Assembly (NCBI GenBank): GCA_964035575.1
Contig: OZ037837.1
Span: 1,488,001 to 1,552,000 of the forward strand
Length of the DNA stretch: 64,000 nt
Origin: Rhynchopus sp. YZ270_cl-10
Lineage: Eukaryota > Euglenozoa > Diplonemea > Diplonemida > Diplonemidae
Reading direction: 5' to 3'
Part shown: positions 52,238 through 62,353 of the stretch, piece after piece
Layout: every line of letters begins with the position of its first letter
How positions within the stretch are numbered: position 1 is the first letter of the stretch
Translations under genes and position numbers: made by a program
Notes under the pieces: generated by a model
Databases searched by the model: none
Told to the model about the DNA's origin: nothing
Seen by the model: only the letters and a program-made list of their open reading frames with translations

Positions 52238-52312
52238 ACCTCCCTCGTGGTAACCGTGTGCATACCAATGAAGTGCTCTCTGGGGGTTCGATACCCCCCG
52301 CGGAGAACCAGT
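52238..52312 (+). other. tRNA-like segment (degenerate)
   Basis: GGGGGTTCGATACCCCC forms a perfect T-arm with a B-box, preceded by a possible D-arm (GGTA/TACC) and followed by CGCGGAGA and ACCA. The space for an anticodon arm is too short and the acceptor pairing is poor. It is therefore a tRNA pseudogene or a tRNA-derived SINE, not a working tRNA. Confidence 0.35.
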
Positions 52313-52602
52313 GTCCTGCATCCGACGATGAACGGTGAGGCGTTTTGCACTACTTTCAACTTTTCTTAATTATTTGTGTTCCGCATAATGCCGACGCTAC
52401 TGTACACTATAAAAATGATAAAAACCCTGTTCCCCCCCGGGATTTTTGTTTTTTTTGGAGTATTTTTTAACTCTTTTTCAAAATTCTTTTTGGGTTGTAA
52501 TTGATTGCACACATATGGGTTTTGCTTTGCAGTGTTGTTTCTGTTTAGAAATTGAACATTATTCTGCCAACAGTACATTTTCTCACGCTTATTCCTTTTT
52601 AA

Positions 52603-52650
52603 GGTGACTAAGCACGAGAGGCTTAGGGTCATCTTATAAACTTTTCTCTT
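52603..52650 (+). repeat. CTAAGC stem-loop motif, copy 3
   Basis: CTAAGC/GCTTAG around ACGAGAG, then GTCATCTTATAAACTTTTC and a long T run. It is the best-preserved pair with copy 1. Confidence 0.4.
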
Positions 52651-53449
52651 TTTTTTTTTTTTTTGAATCATTCCTTCTCTCTGCTCACCTCAGTATCACA
52701 TTGCGCCACTCACAGAAGGGGCTCCATATACCTTCCTGTATTGGCGGTCTACAAACTTAGAGATTCCTCAAAAGACAAAATCAGTGTCATCAATTGGTGT
52801 CACTTCAATGATCTTACTCCAATAAGTATCCGAAGGTGCTACGAAATAGAGGGGTGGTAACTGCCTTTTTTAAGGAAAAAGGAAAAAAGCATATAAACCC
52901 CTCTCCAATATTACACCGAATTTGTGGGCATCTATTAGATTACGATCCGTAACTTTGGAGGGAGAAAAGGATTGGCTCCGAGGGTGTAGATTGCTAGAGG
53001 GTTCGCGGCTAACACTGCCCTGTACGCGTCTACAATGAAGTACCAGCTTGGAGCTGTTCCGAAAATAGTGGGATGTCAGAAAACACCATCAGTGTTTGTT
53101 GGTTTCTGTTAGGAGACCCTAGGATTTTTGATATATAATGTATTACGCATGCACCATACATCTGTGCTGGGTGGGGGGGGTTGTTTCACGGGTTAAAGTT
53201 TAAAAAAATGCGGGGAAACATCTCAGTGCTGTGTCATTCCTTTTCTTTCTTCTTTTCTTTCCCCCTTTTTCCTCTTTTTTTGTCAGTGCCTGCATCCCAG
53301 AGGCGTTTTCACTATCAAATTCACTTTCTTTTCTTTTCCCCCTTTTTTTTTAACCCATTAATCTCTCTTTTTTGAGCCCCCCTCCCCAGACCCAATTTCG
53401 ATAAACGGACCCACTCCCCTATTAAGGCTGTATTGCGAAACGGACCCTA

Positions 53450-53553
53450 GTTTCGAGTGCGAAACGTTTCTCCATGTATTGCACGGGAAACAATATGACA
53501 AACAGGTGCAGGGTGGTTCCGTGCTTATCATAGAACCTGGCACCTTGTGTGTC
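53450..53553 (+). ncRNA. four-stem-loop element, diverged copy E
   Basis: GTTTCG/CGAAAC, GTTTC/GAAAC (53466-53491), GGTTC/GAACC (53515-53537) and GGCAC/GTGTC (53539-53553) keep the order and spacing of copy A. Much of the primary sequence has changed, including both arms of the first stem. Confidence 0.4.
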
Positions 53554-54659
53554 TCCCAAAAACCAAAGGTGTTGTGTGTGTAGTTTTGAAGGAAGGAAAA
53601 ATAAAATGTATTGCGCATATGATTGAGAGAGGAAGAACAGATCCTCTCTTAACTAGTACAGAGATTTTTTTCTGGATTAGTACAACGACTGTGTGAACGA
53701 TAAAGCAGAGTTACCGTGATTTGCAATCTTTTTTCTTTTTCCCCTTTTTTGCGCGCATTGGGTACGCACTTTAATTTGGTTTGTCTTTTTTTTCTTTCTC
53801 GCAAATGCACCTCACATTATTTGCAACAATTATACAACAGATGGAGGCGCACAACTAGCAACCTCTCCCCTATTTCGTTTCCCATTTTTCCTGTGTGGGT
53901 GAAGATAGGTATTGACACCGTAGTATTTTTGCTACAATTATACAACAGACGCATGCATCGTTTGGAAGTGTCAGAAGTGTTGCTCGCATGCTAAAATTTT
54001 TCTATTTCTCTTGTTTCTTATTAAAGTGACTAAACACGAGACCGCTGAAGTCTTGAAGGCTTTTCTCTTTTCCCCCTTCACAGTATCTGTAGATATCTGA
54101 GACACGTTCCTCAATTTGTGTTCAAGTTTTTAATTTTTCAATTTTTCAATTTTTCCGTCACACAGCGAACCCTCCCCATTAATACATCCCTACACATTCG
54201 AGAACCGCGTCTGTGTGCGTGAGCTAGACACCAAAATCGGTGGTAATACACGCTATAACACGACAAAGAACGTTCGTTGTTCTTTTGTTCATAATTATTT
54301 TGCTGCACTGTTCCAGTCAAAGGTAGAATGAAGCTGGATGGGGTGGGGTTAAGCCTCCCCAAAATCGTCCACCCAACGATAGAAGACGTGTCCCCTGTGG
54401 TCTTTTAGGTCTCTTAGGACGACGATTTTGGGAAGGCTCGGGTGGGGGGTTAAAACACCCCTTGGTGGATTTGGGTCCTCTTTATTTGGGTCCTCTTTGT
54501 TTATTTTGCATGACCGAAACTGTTGCACAATATCGTGCACTGCTCCTGGCATAGTGGAGGTGACCTTTTTGATACTCACGCCATGTAACCGAGGTGCACT
54601 GTCACGAGAGGGGGGCTTTTGTATTTCAAGTCAACCTTTTTGTTGCTGGCCGATTCTCT

Positions 54660-55254
54660 TCTGAGAATGGATTCTTTTCTTCAGATGTGAACCTCGAAAT
54701 GGATTGTAGGGAAGACATGGTGACGGGAGCACCCTCAGGTGTTCTGGTCATGCACCAGCGTTCACTGTAACGAGAGGGTTTATGTATTTCGAGACACATT
54801 CATTATTTATGTCAAATTCAGGGTCGCATGGTTTGGGTAAAGAAGTCGATATCTGTGTGTTGAACAGAGTCACGCATTCCTGACGAAGCCACATGCGACG
54901 TTTCATTGCTTTCTCGTGCACATGATCTCAAAGACCACGCACTGTTGTGTGGAGAGCTGTGCCAGGATTAGCACGCGAAGAGAGGACTGGCAACACTGCC
55001 TACCTCCCAACATAGCGTGATGTGGAAACCCAGATAGGTGACCTGACCCCCGACAACGCAGAAGCAAGCGTCGTGTTGAGGGAGGTTTTTGTGTTCTATT
55101 TTATCAACAATCTGTCAACAAGCCTACAACTACCACCCCACCCACCCTGTTTTGTTCACTGCGCTGCTTGCTAACGAAGTCTACTCTTCTATTGTCTTCC
55201 CATGCCACACACCAACCCCTTCCAGACACCCCTGCACCCTCCCACCTCCATAAA
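54660..55254 (+). repeat. duplicated 5' flank of B-box copy 2
   Basis: About 500 bp are nearly identical to 58370-58934 before copy 3 (AACCTCGAAATGGATTGTAG, CAAATTCAGGGTCGCATGGT, ACATAGCGTGATGTGGAAAC). The end differs by a 40-bp replacement near 55160. It must contain the promoter and leader of both genes. Confidence 0.6.
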
Positions 55255-57009
55255 ATGAAGCGTTCCTCCGTGACTGAGTCCCCCACCACAAAGAAGGCCC
55301 GGGTGGACGGCCCTGCACCCTCCCACCTCTCCGAAACACACAACATGGGTTCTGACACGCAGCCCACCGCACCACAGATGCCGAGCTGTGAGAACTGTGG
55401 CGTGCCCGCACAGCTGCAGTGCGGGATCTGCAAGGAGCTGTTCTTCTGCGACACACCTGCGTGCTATGACGCTTGCCACGCAAGGCCACGTGACCGTGAG
55501 GCACATCGCGCTTCTGTGACTCCTTGCGGGACGTCGTCGAAGTGTGCACAGCACCCAGGACAAGAGCTGTCCCTCGTCTGTGAAGACCCTGCGTGTGGAG
55601 ACGCGTTGATCTGCATACACTGTGCTTACTTCGAACACACGGGACACAAGACAGTTGACATCACGGACTACATGAAACGCCAGCGTGACACCCTCTGCTC
55701 ACACGTGGCAGACCTGACAGCACAGCGGACTGCTGCAGAGGAGAAGTGCCGTGTGCTTGAGGCACTCCCACCCACGGAGGACAGGTACAAAGACCTTCTC
55801 CTGCAGACACACGTCGGGCACTTCGTGATGCGTGAGGATGTGTCGCGCAGCGAAGTCGTGTGTGAGGAGGAGGTGGCACGGAGCTTCCTCACACAGGCAC
55901 TCAGTCGTGAAGGGGAGGTGTGTGCGCTGAAGACGTTTGTTGCGAAGGTAGGACACGTGATTGCTGAGTGTGAGACGGTGTGCCAGCTTGGGGACGACCA
56001 GGTGCTGCGTGCGGTCACAGAGTCGCAGGCCGTTGTGCGGAGCATCAACAGCATGGCAGCGAGTGGAGACCGCCACCGCCTTGTGGGTGCTGCAGACCCA
56101 CACACAACGTTTTCCCTGAAGCTGCCTGTTTCGAACGTGCACGACGCCCTTGCCCAGATGTCTGCGCTTGTTGTGCCTGTCCTTGTGCAGGGGTTGGATG
56201 GAGTGGAACATGAGATTGAGGTGAGTGTGGATGACACGGGCAGGGACTTGCTTCGGAAGGTGGCGTCTGCAGTGGGGTTGCGTGAAGGCTGCTTCGACAT
56301 GACTTTCAGAGATGAAGTGATTGCAGAAGGAGAGGACGTGGTGCAGCTGAGGGGCCACAGGGTTGTTGTAACGGAGACCATGACACAGAAGAGGAAGCAG
56401 GATGCCATTGCAGCACTTCGTGCGTTGGGTGAGATGACACTTACATCACAAAGGTTGAAGCAGGTGAGTGATGAAGGCAGTGATCCGAAGGTGGCTTGCT
56501 TGCTCCTGCAGGCACAAGTTGCGACTGCGATTCCAGACAGCTTCTTCTCGGAAACTGCAGTGACGTGCATTGATCTCAGTCATGCGTCTGCTGTGACTGC
56601 GATTGGGGACGAGTTCCTGTACGGGTGCGCATCATTGACCAAAGTTGATCTGAGTGGTTTACAATCTGTCACCTCGATTCGGGACTGTTTTCTCAGCCAT
56701 TGCACTTCATTATCGACAGTTGATTTGAGTGCATTGCGAGGTGTCACCTCGATTAGGGACTATGTCCTCTACGGGTGCACATCATTGTCAACAGTTGATC
56801 TGAGTGGATTACAAGCCGTCACCTCGATTGGGGAGTGTTTCCTCTCCAACTGCACTTCATTGTCGACAGTTAATCTGAGTGGACTGCAAGCTGTGACATC
56901 GATTAGTGAAGGCTTCACCTCCGGGTGCCATGCTTTGAAGACCTTGCACGGAAAGGACAAGTGTAGCAATGCTGTCCTAGGTAGTCTGCCTGAACACTTA
57001 CGCTGTTGA
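55255..57009 (+). CDS. B-box zinc finger / UBL / LRR protein, copy 2
   Basis: The 584-residue paralogue of the gene at 40014 has the same start MKRSSVTESP and both zinc fingers intact (first finger C45, C48, C56, C59 and onward; second HPGQELSLVCEDPACGD). UBL-like and LRR parts follow. It carries four extra residues in the loop before the LRR (VSDEGSDP). It has about five LRR units with cores DLSGLQSVTSI, DLSALRGVTSI and NLSGLQAVTSI. The finger-to-UBL part is nearly identical to the other copies and differences collect in the LRR, which is where ligand contact would be. Lack of a RING argues against stand-alone ligase activity. Confidence 0.88.
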   Translation: MKRSSVTESPTTKKARVDGPAPSHLSETHNMGSDTQPTAPQMPSCENCGVPAQLQCGICKELFFCDTPACYDACHARPRDREAHRASVTPCGTSSKCAQHPGQELSLVCEDPACGDALICIHCAYFEHTGHKTVDITDYMKRQRDTLCSHVADLTAQRTAAEEKCRVLEALPPTEDRYKDLLLQTHVGHFVMREDVSRSEVVCEEEVARSFLTQALSREGEVCALKTFVAKVGHVIAECETVCQLGDDQVLRAVTESQAVVRSINSMAASGDRHRLVGAADPHTTFSLKLPVSNVHDALAQMSALVVPVLVQGLDGVEHEIEVSVDDTGRDLLRKVASAVGLREGCFDMTFRDEVIAEGEDVVQLRGHRVVVTETMTQKRKQDAIAALRALGEMTLTSQRLKQVSDEGSDPKVACLLLQAQVATAIPDSFFSETAVTCIDLSHASAVTAIGDEFLYGCASLTKVDLSGLQSVTSIRDCFLSHCTSLSTVDLSALRGVTSIRDYVLYGCTSLSTVDLSGLQAVTSIGECFLSNCTSLSTVNLSGLQAVTSISEGFTSGCHALKTLHGKDKCSNAVLGSLPEHLRC

Positions 57010-57094
57010 CAAGCAAGAACCTGAGCAGCATCTTCTCCCTGTGACAAAATATTCCTTCAAACGTTTTACCCCAGATTTCATGACAACTTTTCTT

Positions 57095-57748
57095 TTACCG
57101 GCCGCGTACATATTACGTCGCGTACTAATTAAGTCGGTTAGGGCAAATACCGACTTAATTAGTACGCGACGTAATAAGTGTGCGACGTAATTAATTTTTT
57201 GAAGAAAAACAAAATCTACGGACAAGGTGAGTGGGAAGGATGTCTGGCATTTCTCTTGGTGCTGGCGTGTTGGCCCTCGGCCCTTTACAAGGTTACATTG
57301 GGCAGAGATTGCAACATGCAAACAAAAGTTTTTTTTAAAATGTTCGTTGAAATATGAACGAATGGCTCAAATTGCGGATTTGAGGAACTCATTGGCACTT
57401 CCCACTCCTCTTGTGCATGTGGAGGTACTAGACGCACTGTGGCAGAGTTCTCACCGATTTCTTCCACCTTACCCTGTGCCGTCTACACGCGCCGCGTGTT
57501 GGGTTTGTTCTCCTCCTCGCTCACACGATCTGCGATGACTTCGGGATTGTGTGGGTTTGGTGGTATCCCCCCAGTGATGTACCAGCTGTGTTCCAACATG
57601 ATTACCCCCACTTTTTTTTTCACCTTACGGTGTGTACTAATTACGTCGCTTTTTGGGCACCCGCGGGCCCCCAAAAAGCGACTTAATTAGTACGCGACGT
57701 AATAAGTACCCCCCGTAATAAATACGCGACGTAATATGTACGCGGCCG
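57095..57748. mobile_element. 650-bp MITE with CGCGACGTAAT repeats
   Basis: Ends TTACCGGCCGCGTACATATT and its complement (57717-57748) form inverted repeats of about 30 bp. Inside are at least six copies of ACGTCGCGTA or its complement. A left hairpin has 26-bp perfect arms (57113-57174) and a right one has CTTTTTGGG/CCCAAAAAG arms. No reading frame of note is present, and no clear target duplication could be assigned. Confidence 0.6.
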
Positions 57749-58369
57749 GTAATCTTTTATCCTATCAAATTAGCGACTCAACGTTTGTGCTCCTCTTTTG
57801 CCCCTCCCACACTGCGAAACGGGCATAGGAACCGAACCGAACCCCTACATACGTACTACACACAGGATTCATGCCCCTGTGTTTGCAATGATCTCCCGTT
57901 TTATTTGGCTGATGAGTTGAAGCGGGCTTAGCGCATATCAGATGAAACCACGATATGGATGTAGGACTGCATGGTTGGGTGTCCACCCCGGTACAGCTGG
58001 TCATGTACCAAGGCACACTGTCACGAGAAGGCTTTTGTATTTCAACTCTACTTTTCACTTTGTACGAGTCCTCTGGAAATGAATGATGCGTTGTGACTAT
58101 GTCATGAGTCTCCCCACCTCTCCCCCGTGCCTTAGAGCCTGAGTAATATAAAAGGGGGGTTTCGGCCCAAAAAGCCCAGACCCCAGACCCCCGGCCACAA
58201 CGTAGCGCGCAATAAGGGTATGGGGTACCACTGCACCCAAAACCCCGTTTTTCGGCGTTTCCGGAATCCACCCAGAAAGTGGTGGGTCCATTTTGAAAAA
58301 ATGAGGAAGTTTTTCGGTGTTTAAATTTCCCAAAATAGTGAAGCGTTTTGTTGCTGGCCCCTTTCCTTC
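57749..58369. other. gap with a full copy of the GTATTTCAA repeat
   Basis: 57955-58058 holds the most complete repeat (GGATGTAGGACTGCATGG, GGGTGTCCACCC, TCATGTACCAAGGCACACTG, CTTTTGTATTTCAA). No gene is supported in the rest. Confidence 0.4.
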
Positions 58370-58934
58370 TGAGAATGGATTTTCTTCAGATGTGAACCTC
58401 GAAATGGATTGTAGGGAAGACATGGTGACGGGAGCACCCTCAGGTGTTCTGGTCATGCACCAGCGTTCACTGTAACGAGAGGGTTTATGTATTTCGAGAC
58501 ACATTCATTATTTCATGTCAAATTCAGGGTCGCATGGTTTGGGTAAAGAAGTCGATATCTGTGTTGAACAGAGTCATGCATTCCTGAGGAAGCCACATGC
58601 GACGTTTCATTGCTTTCTCGTGCACATGATCTCAAAGACCACGCACTGTTGTGTGGAGAGCTGTGCCAGGATTAGCACGCGAAGAGAGGACTGGCAACAC
58701 TGCCTACCTCCCAACATAGCGTGATGTGGAAACCCAGATAGGTGACCTGACCCCCGACAACGCAGAAGCAAGCGTCGTGTTGAGGGAGGTTTTTGTGTTC
58801 TATTTTATCAACAATCTGTCAACAAGCCTACAACGACCACCCCACCCACCCTGTTTTGTTCACTGCTTACACCCCTCATCAATAAGTCACACCCAACCCT
58901 TCCAGACACCCCTGCACCCTCCCACCTCCATAAA
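58370..58934 (+). repeat. duplicated 5' flank of B-box copy 3
   Basis: Near-identical partner of 54660-55254, with a few indels. It ends in CCAGACACCCCTGCACCCTC, CACCTCCATAAA and the ATG. Confidence 0.6.
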
Positions 58935-60626
58935 ATGAAGCGTTCCTCCGTGACTGAGTCCCCCACCACAAAGAAGGCCCGGGTGGACGGCCCTGCACCC
59001 TCCCACCTCTCCGAAACACACAACATGGTGTCTGACACGCAGCCCACCGCACCACAGATGCCGAGCTGTGAGAACTGTGGCGTGCCTACACAGCTGCAGT
59101 GCGGGATCTGCACGGCGCTGTTCTTCTGCGAGAAGCCGGAGTGCTTCGAAGTGTTCCACCCGAGAGCACGTGACCATGAGGCACATCGCGCTTCTGTGAC
59201 TCCTTACGGGACGTCGTCGAAGTGTGCACAGCACCCAGGCCAAGAGCTGTGCGTCGTCTGTGAAGACCCTGCGTGTGGAGACGCGTTGATCTGCATACAC
59301 TGTGGTTACTTCGGACACACGGGACACAAAACAGTTGCCATCACGGACTACATGAAACTCCATCGTGACACCCTCTGCTCACACGTGGCAGACCTGACAG
59401 CACAACGGACTGCTGCAGAGGAGAAGTGCCGTGTGCTTGAGGCACTCCCACCCACGGAGGACAGGTACAAAGACCTTCTCCTGCAGACACACATCGGGCA
59501 CCTTGTGATGCGTGAGGATGTGTCGCGCAGCGAAGTTGTGTGTGAGGAGGAGGTGGCACGGAGCTTCCTCACACAGGCACTCAGTCGTGAAGGGGAGGTG
59601 TGTGCGCTGAAGACGTTTGTTGCGAAGGCAGGACACATGATTGCTGAGTGCGAGGCGGTGTGCCAGCTTGGGGACGACCAGGTGCTGCGTGCGGTCACAG
59701 AGTCGCAGGCCGTTGTGCGGAGCATCAACAGCATGGCAGCGAGTGGAGACCGCCACCGCCTTGTGGGTGCTGCAGACCCACACGCAACGTTTTCCCTGAA
59801 GCTGCCTGTTTCGAACGTGCACGACGCCCTTACCCAGATGTCTGCGCTTGTTGTGCCTGTCCTTGTGCAGGGGTTGGATGGAGTGGAACATGAGATTGAG
59901 GTGAGTGTGGATGACACGGGCAGGGACTTGTTTCGGAAGGTGGCGTCTGCAGTGGGGTTGCCTGAAGGCTGCTTCGACATGACTTTCAGAGATGAACTGA
60001 TTGCAGAAGGAGAGGACGTGGTGCAGCTGAGGGGCCACAGGGTTGTTGTAACGGAGACCATGACACAGAAGAGGAAGCAGGATGCCATTGCAGCACTTCG
60101 TGCGTTGGGTGAGATGACACTTACATCACAAAGGTTGAAGCAGGTGACTGACGAAGGCAATGATCCGAAGGTGGCTTGCTTGTTCCTGCAGGCACAAGTT
60201 GTGACTGCGATTCCCGAGAACTTCTTCTCGAGAACTGCAGTGACGTGCATTGATCTCAGTCATGCGTCTGCTGTGACTGTGATTGGGGAAGAGTTCCTCT
60301 TCGCGTGCACATCATTGACGACAGTTGATTTGAGCGGATTACAATCTGTCACCTCGATAGGGGACAATTTTCTCGGCCACTGTACATCATTGTCAACAAT
60401 TGATCTGAGTGGATTAGAACGTGTCACCTCAATTGGGCACTGGTTCCTCAGCGATTGCTCATCATTGTCGACAGTTGATCTGAGTGGGTTACAAGGTGTC
60501 ACTTCGGTTGGCCACTCGTTCTTCGAGGACAACCTAGGGTTGAGGGTCTTGAACGGACAGGATAGGTGCAATGATGCTGTACTCAGCAATCTGCCTTATC
60601 ACTTACGTGTGGACGTGTACAACTAA
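58935..60626 (+). CDS. B-box zinc finger / UBL / LRR protein, copy 3
   Basis: The 563-residue third paralogue starts at the family ATG, with the basic KKARVDG motif and both zinc fingers (CENCGVPTQLQCGIC; CAQHPGQELCVVCEDPACGD). A helical region and UBL-like domain follow. The LRR block is shorter, about four units (DLSGLQSVTSI, DLSGLERVTSI, DLSGLQGVTSV), and the C-terminus diverges (RVDVYN instead of the KDKCS-type ending of copies 1 and 2). Repeat-number change by unequal exchange is the simple explanation. It was copied together with its 5' flank from the same source as copy 2. Confidence 0.88.
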   Translation: MKRSSVTESPTTKKARVDGPAPSHLSETHNMVSDTQPTAPQMPSCENCGVPTQLQCGICTALFFCEKPECFEVFHPRARDHEAHRASVTPYGTSSKCAQHPGQELCVVCEDPACGDALICIHCGYFGHTGHKTVAITDYMKLHRDTLCSHVADLTAQRTAAEEKCRVLEALPPTEDRYKDLLLQTHIGHLVMREDVSRSEVVCEEEVARSFLTQALSREGEVCALKTFVAKAGHMIAECEAVCQLGDDQVLRAVTESQAVVRSINSMAASGDRHRLVGAADPHATFSLKLPVSNVHDALTQMSALVVPVLVQGLDGVEHEIEVSVDDTGRDLFRKVASAVGLPEGCFDMTFRDELIAEGEDVVQLRGHRVVVTETMTQKRKQDAIAALRALGEMTLTSQRLKQVTDEGNDPKVACLFLQAQVVTAIPENFFSRTAVTCIDLSHASAVTVIGEEFLFACTSLTTVDLSGLQSVTSIGDNFLGHCTSLSTIDLSGLERVTSIGHWFLSDCSSLSTVDLSGLQGVTSVGHSFFEDNLGLRVLNGQDRCNDAVLSNLPYHLRVDVYN

Positions 60627-60829
60627 CATAGCCACCCCCTGTTTCGTTTCTCCTTTTCCTGTGTGGGCAAGGTGGTAACTTGAAAGGTGCACTTTTCAAA
60701 TGTTACTGGTTTGCTGGTTTAGAAAACATTTTCCCCGGATACAGCGGTCGTCGCGCGCTTCGCGCACGCCTCCCTGCCAGACACAGAGTGGAGAGGTAAA
60801 GGGTAAATTTAGCGAGATACCAAAGAATA

Positions 60830-61050
60830 CGGAATTAGCTATTTATTCGTCTGAGGAAATATTCACTTTTCCTCACAAGTGTACCTTTCAGAAACGAGTG
60901 GCATTTTACCCCACGAGCGAAGCGAGTGGGGTAATAGACTTTATCTCACGAGCGAAGCGAGTGGGATAAAGTCAACCACGAGTTTCTGAAAAGGGCACGA
61001 GTGGAGGGAAAGTGAATATTTCACCAGAATAAAATAGTTTTCTCAACTGA
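60830..61050. repeat. foldback repeat with CACGAGCGAAGCGAGTG hairpins
   Basis: Arms with AATATTCACTTT and AAAGTGAATATT enclose CAGAAACGAGTGG/CCACGAGTTTCTG and then two small hairpins, TACCCCAC/GTGGGGTA and TATCTCAC/GTGGGATA, each around GAGCGAAGCGA. The right end overlaps the next element. Confidence 0.55.
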
Positions 61051-61596
61051 AGGAAAAGTAGCTCTAAGCAAAACCCCGTGGAAGAAGTGTGGGGTGAATA
61101 TGCAGAAAAAAAAGACGATTTTTTGGTGGGAATATTTTTCACAGAAAATCGAATTTCACTATTAAGATTGGCTCTGCTCGACACCCAGTAAGGCTACTAT
61201 GGGCCCCATGGGTCATTTTGGCCCGAATACCAGGCCGTATTTTCAAAAGATTGATAATCCCAGTATATGGTATAGCCCTGTGGTACCAAATTTTTGGCCG
61301 AAAAAATGGACCAAAAAATGGTCATGTTGGTCACGGTGACAAAATGTGAAGCAGAGATATCAAAATGACCCACTCTCCCACCCAATTTTTTTTTCGACCC
61401 CCCCTCTACTTTTCCTCACACCAAAAAAAGCCTCACACATAGGCTTTTTTCTACACAAACCCCAGCCAAAAATTATTGCTACTTTTCCAAATTGCGTGAG
61501 GAAAAGTGGCTATGTGTGAGGAAAAGTGAATTTATCCTCACACTTCTTCCACGGGGTTTGCTCAGAGCTACTTTTCCTCAGTTGAGAAAATAATAT
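61029..61596. mobile_element. 570-bp inverted-repeat element
   Basis: About 62-bp ends with TTTTCTCAACTGA, GGAAAAGTAGCTCT and CCCCGTGGAAGAAGTGTG are repeated as complement at 61535-61596. There is no coding capacity. It may form one nested unit with the foldback to its left. Confidence 0.55.
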
Positions 61597-62353
61597 TATT
61601 CCTTTGTTAACAGAGCTTGGCCTTGCATATTACGCTCCACTAACCGCATAAAATCAATACGTCTTCCAGAAGCAGGGGCTGCTGCAAGAATGCTGAGAGT
61701 GTTGCAACGGTGGGTCATTTTTTAAAAAACGGTCAACGTTTTTGCAGCTTTGTTGAGAACGACGAGACATAACAGAAGCGTGGGAAGGGAATAAAGAAGA
61801 GTGAACCACATAACTTTTAATTTTTAGAACAATGTCATCAATTTTTTGCTCCATTCAGGAGTTTTCTCAGGCACACTCAGTGTCCCCCTTTTTTTCTGCT
61901 TTTTCTGCCTTTTTGTATTTCAGATATAATACAAGCAACCAATCGACCCACAACGACAGCTAACAACTAACCCAAAGGGGGGGAGGGAAACAAGCAGGAC
62001 GATTTGAGGAGAACAAGAAGATGAATTAAAAATAAAACGACAACAAAAAATGGAAAATGGAAGGAGCAAACACGGAATTCAAGAAAAGTTTAAAAAAAAC
62101 AGACACCCCACATTCTCCCCCAACATCTTCACCTTCCTTATCCGTATCACATATTGTGGGAAAGAGTCCCCAGCCTTTGGCAGCTTCGGTAATGTTGTAT
62201 TTTTTGGCTGCACAATCAATACATGGGGATTCCCTCGAATTGGGTTTCCTGAAGGATTTCATTTTATTAATTCTTCTCCTTCTTCCCACAACACAGCAGG
62301 GACAACACACCAACCTCTGTGAACAAACACAACACACACTTTCTTTCAGGAAG
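61597..62353 (+). other. gap ending in the NACHT copy 3 leader
   Basis: No gene. From 62265 the sequence CTTCTCCTTCTTCCCAC, CAGGGACAACACACCAACC and CTTTCAG 4 nt before the ATG repeat the leader of copies 1 and 2. Confidence 0.4.

Larger units (their letters stand above)
51987..55254. other. 3.2-kb gap made of dispersed repeats
   Basis: It holds a tRNA-like segment (52240-52310), CTAAGC motifs (52178, 52603, 54026), a diverged four-stem-loop element (53450), two copies of the GTATTTCAAG repeat (54575-54645, 54700-54800) and, from 54660, the duplicated 5' flank of B-box copy 2. I find no supported coding sequence. Confidence 0.45.

Noticed and set aside
52238-52312. Functional tRNA gene
   Set aside because: The T-arm is good but the anticodon arm does not fit and the acceptor stem does not pair.
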